A stretch of DNA of 64,000 nucleotides, taken from NCBI RefSeq assembly GCF_943734655.1, contig NC_071355.1, positions 21,092,268 through 21,156,267 on the forward strand, written 5' to 3'. This DNA is from Sabethes cyaneus. Lineage: Eukaryota; Arthropoda; Insecta; Diptera; Culicidae. The position numbers were made by a program, and so were the translations under genes. The number at the start of each line of letters is the position of its first letter. Position 1 is the stretch's first letter. Positions 44,856 to 54,620 of this stretch are shown piece by piece. The notes under the pieces are model-generated. The model had not been told where the DNA came from, did not search any database, and worked only from the letters and a program-made list of their open reading frames with translations.

Positions 44856-47800
44856 TCATTCCTTATAACTTTTTATTCTATTTTTATGTATTATATCCTC
44901 TTTACCATTGATCTCTACCCTTATATTTGAGTCTATGTCCTCTACTACTCTGTATGGACCTATAAATTTATTGTCCAATTTTTTACCTATTTCATTTTTA
45001 ATTAGGACTAAGTCATCTTTGTTATAACATTTTGGTACAATGTTTAAGTTATTTTTCATTGTTCTTTTCATCTTGCTAGAAAGAAGGTTTTCTCTTATTT
45101 CTTGATGGCATACTTGTAACTTTAACGTCAATTGCTTGCTATAGTTGTCTATGTCATAAATGGGCACTGGATTATCATTTGTTAAATTTGAAGGCATGTT
45201 ACTATTTTTTCCGAATACTAAATAAAAAGGTGTGTATCCAGTGTTAGTGTGAACGGTATTGTTATATGCGAATGTGTAAAATGGTATCCAATGTACCCAA
45301 GAAAATAATTTTTCGTTACAATAGATGCGTAAAAAGTTTCCTAAACATTTGTGTGTGTTCTCCAAAGAACCTATAGTTTCATGATGGTAAGCTGTAGAAT
45401 TTAGTTTTTGAATATTCAATAATTTGGCAATGGATGTAAACAAACTCGACATAAACTCTGTTCCTCTATCCGACGCAATTCGTTGTGGAACACCATATTT
45501 TAAAATAACATGCTCCACGAATGCTTTAGCTACTGTCTCTGTTGACTTGTTAGGTATCGGTGTTGCGGTTATAAATTTTGTTAACTCGCATTGCGTTGTT
45601 AGTATATATTCGTATCCATTGGTAGGTATCAAAGGACCAACCAAATCTACGTAGATTTTTTCAAATGCTGTGCTTGCTGTTGTCGTAATGATCATTGGAG
45701 TTTTTCCGCATCTTCCAACTTTTGATATCTGGCATTGCTTGCATTTTTTAATGAAATTCTCTACATCGCATTTCATGTTTTTCCAAAAATATCTTTTGCT
45801 TATAGTTGCAAGTGTGCGTCTAATACCCGCATGTCCCGCTGTCGGTAATATATGGTAGTCGTTTAGTATTAAAAGCTTTGACCTTTCGTCTGTTACTTCT
45901 TCTATTTGCTCTCCGATTTTTATTAAAATTGGTAATGTTTTTACTGATGATGGTCGACCATATATCTGTAGTTCTTCATATTTTTTAATGACGTCATATG
46001 TCTCCTTATTATTTTTGATGATTATATATTTTATATTATTAATTTTTGAATATTCCGCCACCTTCGACAACATTGCCCGTAGGTCAATTTGTGTCCTTTT
46101 GAGGGGAATTTCAATTACATCTGTGGAGATTTGCATGCTTTTTATGTTATCTTTCATTACCATTTTAACGTATTTGTCTTGTTTAGACGAAGGTTGATCA
46201 GTCCTATCGTCATTCGCTTTTTCGCCTTTAAGTTTCGAAGCTCTGGTAACGACTAGAACTGTTTTTCCATGAAGTGTTTTCAGGTCTTGAATCGAAATGC
46301 GTGACAACGCGTCCGCTATCACATTCTCGCTTCCTTTCCTGAAAGTTACTTCAAAATCATATTCTTCTAAAGCTAACCTGAATTTTGTTAATCTGCTGGA
46401 GGGGTCAGCTAAGGTAAAAAGGTAAACTAATGGTCTATGGTCACTGTAGACTTCAAATCTTCTTCCATACAGGTATGGTCGAAAATGCTTGATAGCCCAC
46501 ACCATAGCCAATAACTCCTTTTCTATCGTACTGTAATTTGATTCGGCTTTATTCAGAGTCTTGCTGGCATATGCAACCGGTTTGCCGTTGCTATTAGATA
46601 GCACAGCACCAATCGCATATCCAGACGCATCCGTATGTAAGTTGAATTTGTTGGTCTCCGTTAGATCCGGGTAATCCAGTACTGGTGGATTTATAAAACA
46701 TTGTTTTAAATTCTCGAATGAGTTGTGGCATTCGCTACTCCATTCAAACTTTACACCCTTTCTGGTCAACTTGTTTAACGGTGTGCAAAGCCTAGCAAAG
46801 TCTTTTATGTGCTTCCGATAGTAATTTGCGAAAGCAACGAATCGCTTGACTTCATCCGCAGTGGAAGGGATCGGCCATTTTTTCACTGCTTCGATTTTAG
46901 CAGGATCAGGCCTGATGCCTTCAGCAGATATGTAATGTCCCAGGTATACTAAATTTTCTTGCAAAAAATTGCATTTTTCGGGGTTTAGTTTTAAATTTAC
47001 CTCTCGCAATCTTCGGAAAACGTTCGAGAGATTTTTGTTATGCTCTTCTAGATTTCTACCAAATATGATGAGATCATCCAAATATACTAAACACTGTTTA
47101 CACTGATATTGTTTAGAAAATATTGGAGTTGTGCCATCCTTTATTTTAATACTGGATGTGTACTTATCCGTTACTGTTAATTTATCGTCTTTCAAGCAAA
47201 ACACATCAGCGTATTTTAAGCATAGCCTCTGCATCTCTGCCTGATCTTGTTTTGTCAAATGTTTCAAGTTCAACTCATTTAAAAGTTTACTTGCTCTATT
47301 AGTATCGTATTTTGGCAGTTTAATTTTTCCTACCACATTGTAATCCTTTAGATCCTTTGTTTCAATATTTTTTGTTTCAATGCAAATTTCCTTATTTGCT
47401 ATATTAATAATTCTTACGGGTAATTTCCCTTCTTTTGGAACTGATATTGAATTTGCTATGAAAACATGTGGCATTATTTCTTGTTGTAGTACCACACAAG
47501 TACCCGTCACACCGGTATCAACGTACCTTACCACCTCAGTACGAGCCGGTATAATGTAGCATGTTTCAGTTTTTGGTTGTTGCAATCTCATCTCCATACC
47601 CACAAAATCAACAATGGCTCCAAATTCTCTCAAAAAATCTGTGCCAATCAAGCCGTTAACTGCATCCGGCAAGCTCTCTATAATATTAAATTTAATGGGA
47701 TATTCCACAGACTTGTACCCCACAAAAGTGTCAACGGATCCCAGAGTACGGGTTACTCCGTTTACACCACTGATTTCTAATGTGTGTGAATTATTGATAT

Positions 47801-47939
47801 TGATAAATTCGGGAAGACATCTTTTGTCCAGAATACAACAAGATGCTCCACTGTCAATTATGAGTTCTATTACTCTGCCAAATAATTTAAATTTTGCTCT
47901 GAGAGCCTTCTTCGCACTAAAATTAACGAAAAAGATCGA
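44856..47939 (-). CDS. gypsy-type pol (protease, truncated RT, RNase H, integrase)
   Basis: The open frame runs 1,028 codons with the stop at 44856 and no ATG needed, because it is entered from gag by a frameshift. Aspartic protease DSGAS is at residues 29-33. The RT part jumps from the N-terminal TTPIFSKQY directly to QCLVYLDDLIIFG (YLDD about 286-289). The fingers and the palm region with the first catalytic aspartate, normally about 110-120 residues, are missing in frame. Then come the thumb/connection, RNase H with HTDASGYAIGA (about 434), a probable zinc-binding H..H..C..C (about 690-735), an integrase core with VDLVGP, SDRGTEF and SLEN as D, D and E, and a GPYRVV C-terminal block. RT activity is not expected; protease and integrase look intact. 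Confidence 0.95.
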   Translation of the reverse strand, partial: SIFFVNFSAKKALRAKFKLFGRVIELIIDSGASCCILDKRCLPEFININNSHTLEISGVNGVTRTLGSVDTFVGYKSVEYPIKFNIIESLPDAVNGLIGTDFLREFGAIVDFVGMEMRLQQPKTETCYIIPARTEVVRYVDTGVTGTCVVLQQEIMPHVFIANSISVPKEGKLPVRIINIANKEICIETKNIETKDLKDYNVVGKIKLPKYDTNRASKLLNELNLKHLTKQDQAEMQRLCLKYADVFCLKDDKLTVTDKYTSSIKIKDGTTPIFSKQYQCKQCLVYLDDLIIFGRNLEEHNKNLSNVFRRLREVNLKLNPEKCNFLQENLVYLGHYISAEGIRPDPAKIEAVKKWPIPSTADEVKRFVAFANYYRKHIKDFARLCTPLNKLTRKGVKFEWSSECHNSFENLKQCFINPPVLDYPDLTETNKFNLHTDASGYAIGAVLSNSNGKPVAYASKTLNKAESNYSTIEKELLAMVWAIKHFRPYLYGRRFEVYSDHRPLVYLFTLADPSSRLTKFRLALEEYDFEVTFRKGSENVIADALSRISIQDLKTLHGKTVLVVTRASKLKGEKANDDRTDQPSSKQDKYVKMVMKDNIKSMQISTDVIEIPLKRTQIDLRAMLSKVAEYSKINNIKYIIIKNNKETYDVIKKYEELQIYGRPSSVKTLPILIKIGEQIEEVTDERSKLLILNDYHILPTAGHAGIRRTLATISKRYFWKNMKCDVENFIKKCKQCQISKVGRCGKTPMIITTTASTAFEKIYVDLVGPLIPTNGYEYILTTQCELTKFITATPIPNKSTETVAKAFVEHVILKYGVPQRIASDRGTEFMSSLFTSIAKLLNIQKLNSTAYHHETIGSLENTHKCLGNFLRIYCNEKLFSWVHWIPFYTFAYNNTVHTNTGYTPFYLVFGKNSNMPSNLTNDNPVPIYDIDNYSKQLTLKLQVCHQEIRENLLSSKMKRTMKNNLNIVPKCYNKDDLVLIKNEIGKKLDNKFIGPYRVVEDIDSNIRVEINGKEDIIHKNRIKSYKE

Positions 47940-47942
47940 TTA
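47923..47942 (-). promoter_or_regulatory. gag-pol overlap, candidate +1 frameshift site
   Basis: In sense, gag reads CTT TTT CGT TAA. The pol frame is +1 (TTT TTC GTT AAT) and is closed by TAA at 47942-47940. The shift must therefore happen within these 15-20 nt, immediately before the gag stop. Skipping one C after TTT gives GTT. Confidence 0.6.
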
Positions 47943-49218
47943 AATGTGCCTCTTCTACAGGTTGTTGTTGTTGCTGTTGTTGTGTTTGTTGTTGCTGTTG
48001 TTGTCGTTGCTGAGGTTCGGCCATATGTGCCACATGTCCGTTGTTCCTCCCGCGACTGTTATTTCCTCGGTAGGTTTGGTTGGTTTGGTGGTTATTGTTA
48101 TAACCATAGTTGTTATTGTGTTGTGTACCCCTACCACGGTACCTAGTGTTTCCTCGGTAACCACCACGACCTCTAGAGCTTCCTCGGCTTCTCCAATTAT
48201 TTCGATCGTTGCCCCTATAGGGCGTTCTTCCTGATGTGCACCATAGTGCCATCATATTTTCTAAACTATTTTCAGTTTTTGGAGTACTTTGGCACTCCAA
48301 CGCATCCGATATCGCTTTATTTAGCGATGTCGGATTCCGTGCTTTTACGAAAAATTGTGTTGAGGGATCTTTCAATCCCTCGACAAATGCCTGAACCGCT
48401 ACAGGTTCGACAATATTTAGGGCTGCCGCCTCACTTGGGAAAGTTCCCATTGAAACGTGTGCGGCTGCCAATTTAGCGGACAGGTTTTCTATGTCCGCGC
48501 CGAACTCTGCGATTTGTTTAGAATGTTGTTTTTTCAATGCCATCTCCTTTTCCACCGCTCTCGGTGTAATCTTCACCGAAAATTTTCTTTTCAGTGCATC
48601 AAACGCCTCGGCGGTTGTTCGGGCATTATCGATTGCCCCGTGGGCTGCGCCTACTAGTCTTGTTTTTAAAAATTTCAGGACGTCTGCTGGTGGAACTCCG
48701 TTGGAGTATTCCTCCAGCAATTCGACGGTTTCAATAAATATGGACAGTTTCGATGGTTCGCCATTATATCTGTCGACTACCTTCATGGCCAAGCTAAGGT
48801 CTAGTTTGGTCGCCATTTCGTAGCGTTCTTCTTCTTCGAAGTCTGAAAATTCTTCTTGAAGAACTTCCTCGTCGTCGTTTGATTCCTCTGAGTCTTCTTC
48901 GTTATCTTGTATTTTCGAATTTTCACCCTCACCCCCTTTAGTGCCTTCAGGGGCTAAGGTGTCGTCTAGGTTAGCAGGTACTGAGCCAAGCAGCTTATAG
49001 CACTGCCTAGCAACAGACTTTAGTTGTAGATATCTTCTTTTAAATTGGGCTTTAGTCTCTATTGCTTTACATTTGTTTACGGCCCTTTTTAGCTCTTCTA
49101 ATATGGTTTGGATTTCCTTTATTTTCCTTACCTTAGTGCCTGGTTTATAATTGGCATGTTTTTTTAAATTAGCATGTAATTTCCCTAACGCATCTCCTGC
49201 TTTGAAAAATTCTTCCAT
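47923..49218 (-). CDS. gypsy-type gag, 431 residues
   Basis: Capsid-type precursor of the same element. The N-terminal half is helical and basic, then an acidic linker (about 100-135, EEDSEESNDDEE) and a capsid-like helical region (about 135-320). The C-terminal tail is RG-rich (RGRGGYRGNTRYRGRG, about 350-375), followed by N- and Q-runs (about 375-425). No CCHC zinc knuckle is present; the RG tail probably binds RNA instead. It ends HLIDLFR, and the last codons overlap the start of the pol frame. The start ATG at 49218 is the first in frame after the leader. Confidence 0.93.
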   Translation of the reverse strand: MEEFFKAGDALGKLHANLKKHANYKPGTKVRKIKEIQTILEELKRAVNKCKAIETKAQFKRRYLQLKSVARQCYKLLGSVPANLDDTLAPEGTKGGEGENSKIQDNEEDSEESNDDEEVLQEEFSDFEEEERYEMATKLDLSLAMKVVDRYNGEPSKLSIFIETVELLEEYSNGVPPADVLKFLKTRLVGAAHGAIDNARTTAEAFDALKRKFSVKITPRAVEKEMALKKQHSKQIAEFGADIENLSAKLAAAHVSMGTFPSEAAALNIVEPVAVQAFVEGLKDPSTQFFVKARNPTSLNKAISDALECQSTPKTENSLENMMALWCTSGRTPYRGNDRNNWRSRGSSRGRGGYRGNTRYRGRGTQHNNNYGYNNNHQTNQTYRGNNSRGRNNGHVAHMAEPQQRQQQQQQTQQQQQQQPVEEAHLIDLFR

Positions 49219-50103
49219 TCCAGTGATAGTGCCTAAAACAAAATTTTTTTTTTTTTTGTAAAGTAATTTATATTCTTCTTTTTTTACTAATGGATACTTC
49301 CCAATTATTTCTCTGGTTATATTTAAGATGTTCTATGGTCATCACATTTGACATTTTTTTCCCCGCAGCAGCCGAAATTTCCCATATCTCGCTAGTGTGA
49401 AATTTTCCATCCATCCGAAGCTGGAATCATCGAACGAAATTTTCTCTCGCAGTCATCGTCTGGTTGATTGAAATCATTTCCAGTTGTACAACTGAATCAG
49501 CACTTTTATCCGTAGAATGTATGTCGATGTACGAATGCAACGTGGAAGCTACTTGGGACAGCACTACACTTTTTTTTTTTTTTTTTATACGTTTGTTTTT
49601 TAAAGCAATTGTTTATTGTTTTAATTGTTTTTATTTTGAATCACAACATTTGGTAGTTTCTTACACGTTTGGCAAATTTGCCATACTAATAGCTCTTTGG
49701 GCGACACTTTCTGTCTGTTGGCGGTGCAGTTTTGCTACTATCCGCACTACAGTGTATCCTACAGCCAACGCTGCTATCACGCACAGTGCAATTGTTTGTG
49801 CGGTATGGTTCTGTTCAATGACGCTATTTGATGCGGCCGGTGCGATGATTTCATCCGCACTAAACCATCCCATTGTAATTTTTTTTTTTTTTTCACTCTA
49901 CGATTCACGTATTACGTGGTCTCTTCCAGAACACTGTTCGAAGCGTGCTTTTTCGCTTTGCAACCAACAAGGACGTTTTTCATTGCACAATTTCTGAAAC
50001 TATAACTTCCGGAACAAAACTCGACCACTTTTTTTTTTTTAACTTGGGCATCTCCAACGCGTGAATCAGAAAATTTAACCGTATCGAAACTCGCTTTCAC
50101 TGC
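49219..50103 (-). other. 5' leader of the gypsy element
   Basis: Long leader of about 900 nt between PBS and gag. It contains four poly(A) runs in sense (near 49240, 49575, 49885 and 50030) and the small ORF. The runs sit between blocks of ordinary composition and might reflect slippage or modular assembly. Confidence 0.6.
49661..49873 (-). CDS. Small membrane-protein ORF in the gypsy leader, 70 residues
   Basis: It lies between the PBS and gag, in sense. It begins MGWFSADEI in a good start context (ACAATGG). It has one strongly hydrophobic segment (about 26-46: TIALCVIAALAVGYTVVRIV) followed by a basic tail (KLHRQQ), so a single-pass membrane protein is predicted. It has no homology I can name with certainty; similar short MGWF-type proteins may occur in other insect gypsy elements. 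A chance frame is possible, but start context, hydrophobic profile and position all fit a real gene. Confidence 0.55.
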   Translation of the reverse strand: MGWFSADEIIAPAASNSVIEQNHTAQTIALCVIAALAVGYTVVRIVAKLHRQQTESVAQRAISMANLPNV

Positions 50104-50122
50104 ATACTGGCGAGGATCGCCA
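50104..50122 (-). other. Primer-binding site
   Basis: Directly after the 5' LTR, in sense, comes TGGCGATCCTCGCCAG. It begins with the TGG expected opposite a tRNA CCA end and closely resembles the complement of insect tRNA-Arg 3' ends, as I recall them. The tRNA identity is tentative. Confidence 0.7.
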
Positions 50123-50368
50123 TGCAATATTCTTGGGATATGGCGGTTCGGTTTGGAGTAAGAATACTAGATGTGGTCCTCGTAACGTGTCGTTCTCGAC
50201 TATATTGTACTGAAATATTTCTTCCTATGCTATGTGTCGTACGTTTTACGCTATGCGCTGTGTCAGCGTATAATTGTCACCGTTCGACGCGGTACAGTCC
50301 GTTTACGCTTATACAGCATAACCGATCCGCGTCGCGCTGAACCATTTCAATCATGAGCGTCCACCACA
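50123..50368 (-). repeat. 5' LTR of the gypsy element (246 bp)
   Basis: Identical in length and, on reading, in sequence to 44430-44675. Transcription would start within it on the minus strand. Confidence 0.97.
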
Positions 50369-50372
50369 TAAC

Positions 50373-51420
50373 AAACGTCCGTTTTACCCCAAACACTCGC
50401 TGCTGATGATGGTAGTAAAACTTTTTTTCGTTTTTTTTGTGTTTTTTGTGTGATATGAGGTGGAGGGTGGGGCACCGGCCAAACACCTGTTTGATTTATG
50501 GGCCTGTCAGGTCAGGCTTTTGTGGTCATCGTATCCTTCCACCACTACCAGCCCAGTGGCCACTGCACTGCCCTGACTGTGTAATATGCCAATAGACACT
50601 GCGGCAGGACAACGATCGATGACAGATTGATTTTTCGTAGCATGTCGAACTACTAATGTGGTGGGCTGGTAGGTGGTGGGTGTGAACCACCCAAAACGAC
50701 CGGATGCCTTTTTGGCGACAACGACGACGACGATGACGACCGATGCATGGGCACAAAACTTTTTACTAGTGTACTACGTGTGTGTGATGATCATCGATCG
50801 TCGCAATGCCATTAGCAACAGCAGACGCTCATCAGGGCAATTGAATTTTCACTAGCAGGGTCCCACTACTACTTTTGGGGCGAATTTTACGACCCGGATG
50901 CATTCCAGTCCAGTGCCACACGCTCCAGCTGCTCCGCGGCCATGCAGCAAGCACGAAATCGTAAAATTGTGTGTCATGTGTTTTGTCGTTTCTAGAGAGA
51001 CAGCGCGTTTTTAGGATGTGTAGAAAATACCAGGCCACAATGACAAACACATATATCAGTAGTTTTAATGTTTTGAATGCCAGTCGTTATTATCTCATAT
51101 TCTGTCTCAATTATTTTATGAGCCCCATCCAATTCCGGCATCTCTGGACGAGACCGGCTGAAACTGGAATGTTCAGCAAGAGGGTATAGAAAATAGATTG
51201 AATAAATAGTCTTCGCAGTTTATGATTTTCAATTAATTCGAGTGTTGTTTAAGGCTTTAAGGTTTTTGGATTTTTTCTAACACATGTCTATTACGATTTT
51301 GTGGGTAAACTTCCTTTAAATCAACAATAACTTGTGTATTTGCGGCTCTGCCTTCGTCGAGACGAGCAGAATTTTAGGTGTGTTAATCTCAGTTGGTAGA
51401 CATATCAACGAAAATAAATA
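50373..51420. other. Host-like sequence, no supportable gene
   Basis: Mixed composition with a CGACGACGACGATGACGACC run near 50720. Frames are short and overlap on both strands. This is the flank into which the gypsy element inserted. Confidence 0.35.
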
Positions 51421-51424
51421 ATTG

Positions 51425-51466
51425 TTATGCTATAACAAGGGTTTAGAAATTGGTCGAATGAGGTAA
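51425..51466 (+). repeat. Terminal fragment of the 2-kb repeat family
   Basis: GCTATAACAAGGGTTTAGAA and ATTGGTCGAA match the first about 40 bp of copies 1 and 2. Only this end remains. Confidence 0.55.
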
Positions 51467-51479
51467 AGCTCAATGCCTG

Positions 51480-53110
51480 GCACACTAATAATGATCATCA
51501 CGTGACACGGTGTGAAACTCTAACCTACTAAAAACTTCACTGCTCCTGGCCCGAAATTACAGAACGATGGGCCGAGGAATGAGCCTTGCGGAACTCCCAC
51601 TGTAACTCTAATCAACTTCTGACCGGGGTAGAAAATTAATGATTTTGATCAACTCTGTGAGTTATCGCCACACGCACAGATCGTGATCTGTACAGCTGAT
51701 GACAAACAGCGAATGCTTATCTTTAACCACAAGATTTTGTTCTTTCACCAATTCTCAGCAGTCGATCACAGTGTTAGATATTTCCTAGCTGCGAGAAAAA
51801 AGGTTACGTATGTTGTTTGTACTTAGATTCACGTATTGAACACAACCGATCGTCTGTATCTGTTATATTTCTCATCGCAATCAAGCAACGAATGTGATCT
51901 GATATGAGGTTTATTACAATCCGTTTTAAGGGCCAAATAGTCTCTCTGACGGTTGAGAATAATCCTCTCCAAGAGTTTACGAAGTGTGTCCAGCAGATTG
52001 GTCTACATATAAGCATCGTTCCGGTAAGATTACTAGCTTCTGTATCTTCCATAGCTCTGAAAAGTAGCCTTCCTCAAGACAATGCTGCCAGATCGTTCTA
52101 AACATGTCTGGAAATGCCTGTAATGTCGCTACCAGCACTGCATTGGAAATTCCGTCTGGGCCAGGAGCTTTTTTCGCTTTCATTCTTGTTGCGGCAGCTA
52201 CGAGTTTCTCGTTGGAAACTCGTCTATCATCGGCGTCAACTCTCTCAACTTCGCCGTATGGACAACCAGCACGGCCTGGACGTCATGTTGTGCTCCGAAA
52301 GAAAGGGCAAAGACCTTTAGACTGTCTGAACACATTTCAGTGGGCGTCGTCGGACCTCTTATCTTTGCCATTGCAACTCGATATGCGTCACCCCAGGGGT
52401 TATCATTGGTTATAGTTCCATACACCAGCAGGATTTGCTTTGCATTCAGTGCAGTTCAGTATTATTTACCTGCTGAAAGCTTCTTCTGGTCCTAAGACAT
52501 TCAGCTCAAGTACGTCATTTCACCAGTAAGCAAGGGTCCGTCGGTTTCTAGGCTCCCGTTTTCTAAGTATTGTTATATCACATGCCATTGCCAGATTCAG
52601 GGAGTCAAGGTCGATACGTAGAGCCTCAACAAAAGGATCTCTGTCAAACACATTTGCTTCCGGCTTCGGTCCGCAGTCTCTAATCCTGTGTAGTACCACG
52701 GACTTCCCACGACCGATGGTATAGCGAATCGCCTAGTGTTCACTGTACGTGAAGTCTTCACAGACTCTCCAGTTGCAAGTGTTACTTGGGACGTTTTCTT
52801 CAACCGGATTGTCATCGGTACACCCTGTATGTCGCCTTTTTTGTCAACATCTCCTCAGACAAGGCCTCCTCGCCAAGAGCTTTATTTTTCAATGAGCTCA
52901 TGAAAGGCTGTGCTCCCGATCGTAATTTTCTTTCTTCGATTCGAACAGCATTTCACCGCTCTGATTGCACCTGGTCTACATCACCGTGCCCCCAGCTCCT
53001 TCAGGTCAGGGTCGGCATACGTTGCATCGCCCGTTGGCGTTGCAGCAACGATTAGGGCATTCTTTTTTCTGTTCTTTTCAACGGTCTGCCAGTCGCTCCG
53101 CGGGGCATCG
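51480..53110 (-). pseudogene. R1/LOA-like non-LTR retrotransposon remnant
   Basis: Minus-strand fragments in several frames: NDNPWGDAYRVAMAKIRGPT (52.4 kb), MKAKKAPGPDGISNAVL and AFPDMFRTIWQHCLEEG..LWKIQKLVILP (52.1 kb), then RT motif VGVPQGSFLGPS near 51590. These correspond to the region before RT and to RT motifs of R1/LOA-type LINEs such as mosquito Lian. At least three frame changes and large gaps exclude function. The limits are approximate. Confidence 0.75.
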
Positions 53111-53149
53111 AGTTCATCATTGCTTTCGTGTTCTTGTTCGTTATTTCCC

Positions 53150-54612
53150 TCCTAGTACTAGTTCCCACGTGGTAGTAGTAAAAAGTTTTGTACCCATTTC
53201 CACCTATCATATCACCATGTACGATAAAATTTAATGCGCATATGCTGCAAACTGCTGAAAATTTACTAACTATTTCATGGGATATTTCATTCTGGTCGCT
53301 ATAAATCACATCGATTAGGATGATCTGACAGTAAAACTTTCACAAAGATGGCGGACTACTTTTTACCAGTGCAAGCTGTATGCTTTATAGCTTTATAGCG
53401 AAAAGTTTCAATTTATGGTGGTAGATATCAAGCAGCGAAAAGTATAATCGGTTTTATTGTTGCTTTCTGCAGAGTATGATAAGACTACTTACAGGTTTAA
53501 GAACCTGATTCTTAAAGAGGTTACAAAAGCCTTCTAAAGAGCGGACCCCTTGGTCCGAAGGCAGTTTAATAGCGGTCATCACGAATTTCCGGTTGATTGG
53601 TCCGTCGAACAACAGTGTCGCCAGCAAAATTCAGTAAACGAAACAACTTGTTCGAAATAAGTTCAACAACTTCGAACAACTTTTATTCCTTTTGGTAATA
53701 CAAATCCGAAAAAAAGTTACTGCTACTAGAAATCACATCTGCTTGTCGACCTAATACCTCGCACCTGCATTGGCAAGTGTCTCTATCATTGGAAATGCAG
53801 AGTTTAAGGAAGAAGGAGTCATGCGAGAAAGGGGTCATGGGAACAGGGCTTTAACCGATACTTTTTTCTACCACAACCACACCACCACGTATTCAGATTC
53901 ACATCGTCCATTTAGTGGTGGAACATGAACGTTATGCATAACACAGCCTACAACTCACTCAGTCATACCTCCGATTGTACAGCAGAACGATTGCGTTCTG
54001 ATTTTTACATTTTCGTTTCGATCAAGTTTCCTTTACCGTTTGAAGTAGCGAATGACTACAAAACTGTCAATTGACCGGCAGTCACAACACTAACGATAAG
54101 CAACCGCGCTATTGTATGGTTCAATACTACAAAAAAAAACAACCACATGTTCACAAACGAACATTTTGCTTGCGTGGAACCGATGCCTTTTACTGTGGAT
54201 AGCCGATTTGGAGGCAAAAAGAAAAGCGAAAAATTCCGTCACCTTATGCTCCCAGTCAGTTTGCAGTTTACATTGCAATATGAACGCACAGCCGGAAAAC
54301 AACTGTTAGCTTCTCTTGAGAGGCCACATGAATTGTAGGCGGCATTCTTCGCAAACGTCGAATTAACTGGATTCAAAAAACCGGCTAATGATCCTTTTCG
54401 AAGCACAAGTTGAATGCAGAAAGCGTACGCATTCACGCAGTCACAGTCAACTTGCGTTTCCTTTTCAAGTCCTGCATGGAAATAAACCCATGCTAAAGTC
54501 GCTTGGACATCAATGGCTTGATTCTACAGAAACCTTCCAAGAATTTTATATGATTTATATTACACTAGCTGTAGCCCGCGTGCGTCGCCTCGCGTTTAAT
54601 TAAGAATGAATA
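53150..54612. other. No gene seen
   Basis: Mixed sequence. Near 54560 TACACTAGCTGTAGCCCGCG resembles the 5' start of a common insect repeat whose tail may be like that at 4690-4825. Three 60-70 codon frames at 54090-54436 overlap on both strands and lack motifs. Confidence 0.35.
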
Positions 54613-54620
54613 GGAGGTAC

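Larger units (their letters stand above)
44430..50368 (-). mobile_element. Complete Ty3/gypsy-type LTR retrotransposon, 5.94 kb, flanked by TAAC
   Basis: Two 246-bp LTRs and a 5.45-kb interior on the minus strand, with the 4-bp duplication TAAC at 44426-44429 and 50369-50372. In sense order it has 5' LTR, PBS, small ORF, gag, pol and 3' LTR. There is no envelope-like frame. The LTRs read identical, so insertion was recent, yet pol lacks most of RT. Clade is uncertain: short LTRs and a gag without zinc knuckles fit some insect gypsy lineages (mdg1/mdg3-like), but this needs a tree. Confidence 0.96.

Noticed and set aside
47944..48234. Plus-strand leucine-rich frames opposite gag
   Set aside because: Shadow of the CAG/polyglutamine and RG-coding part of the minus-strand gag.
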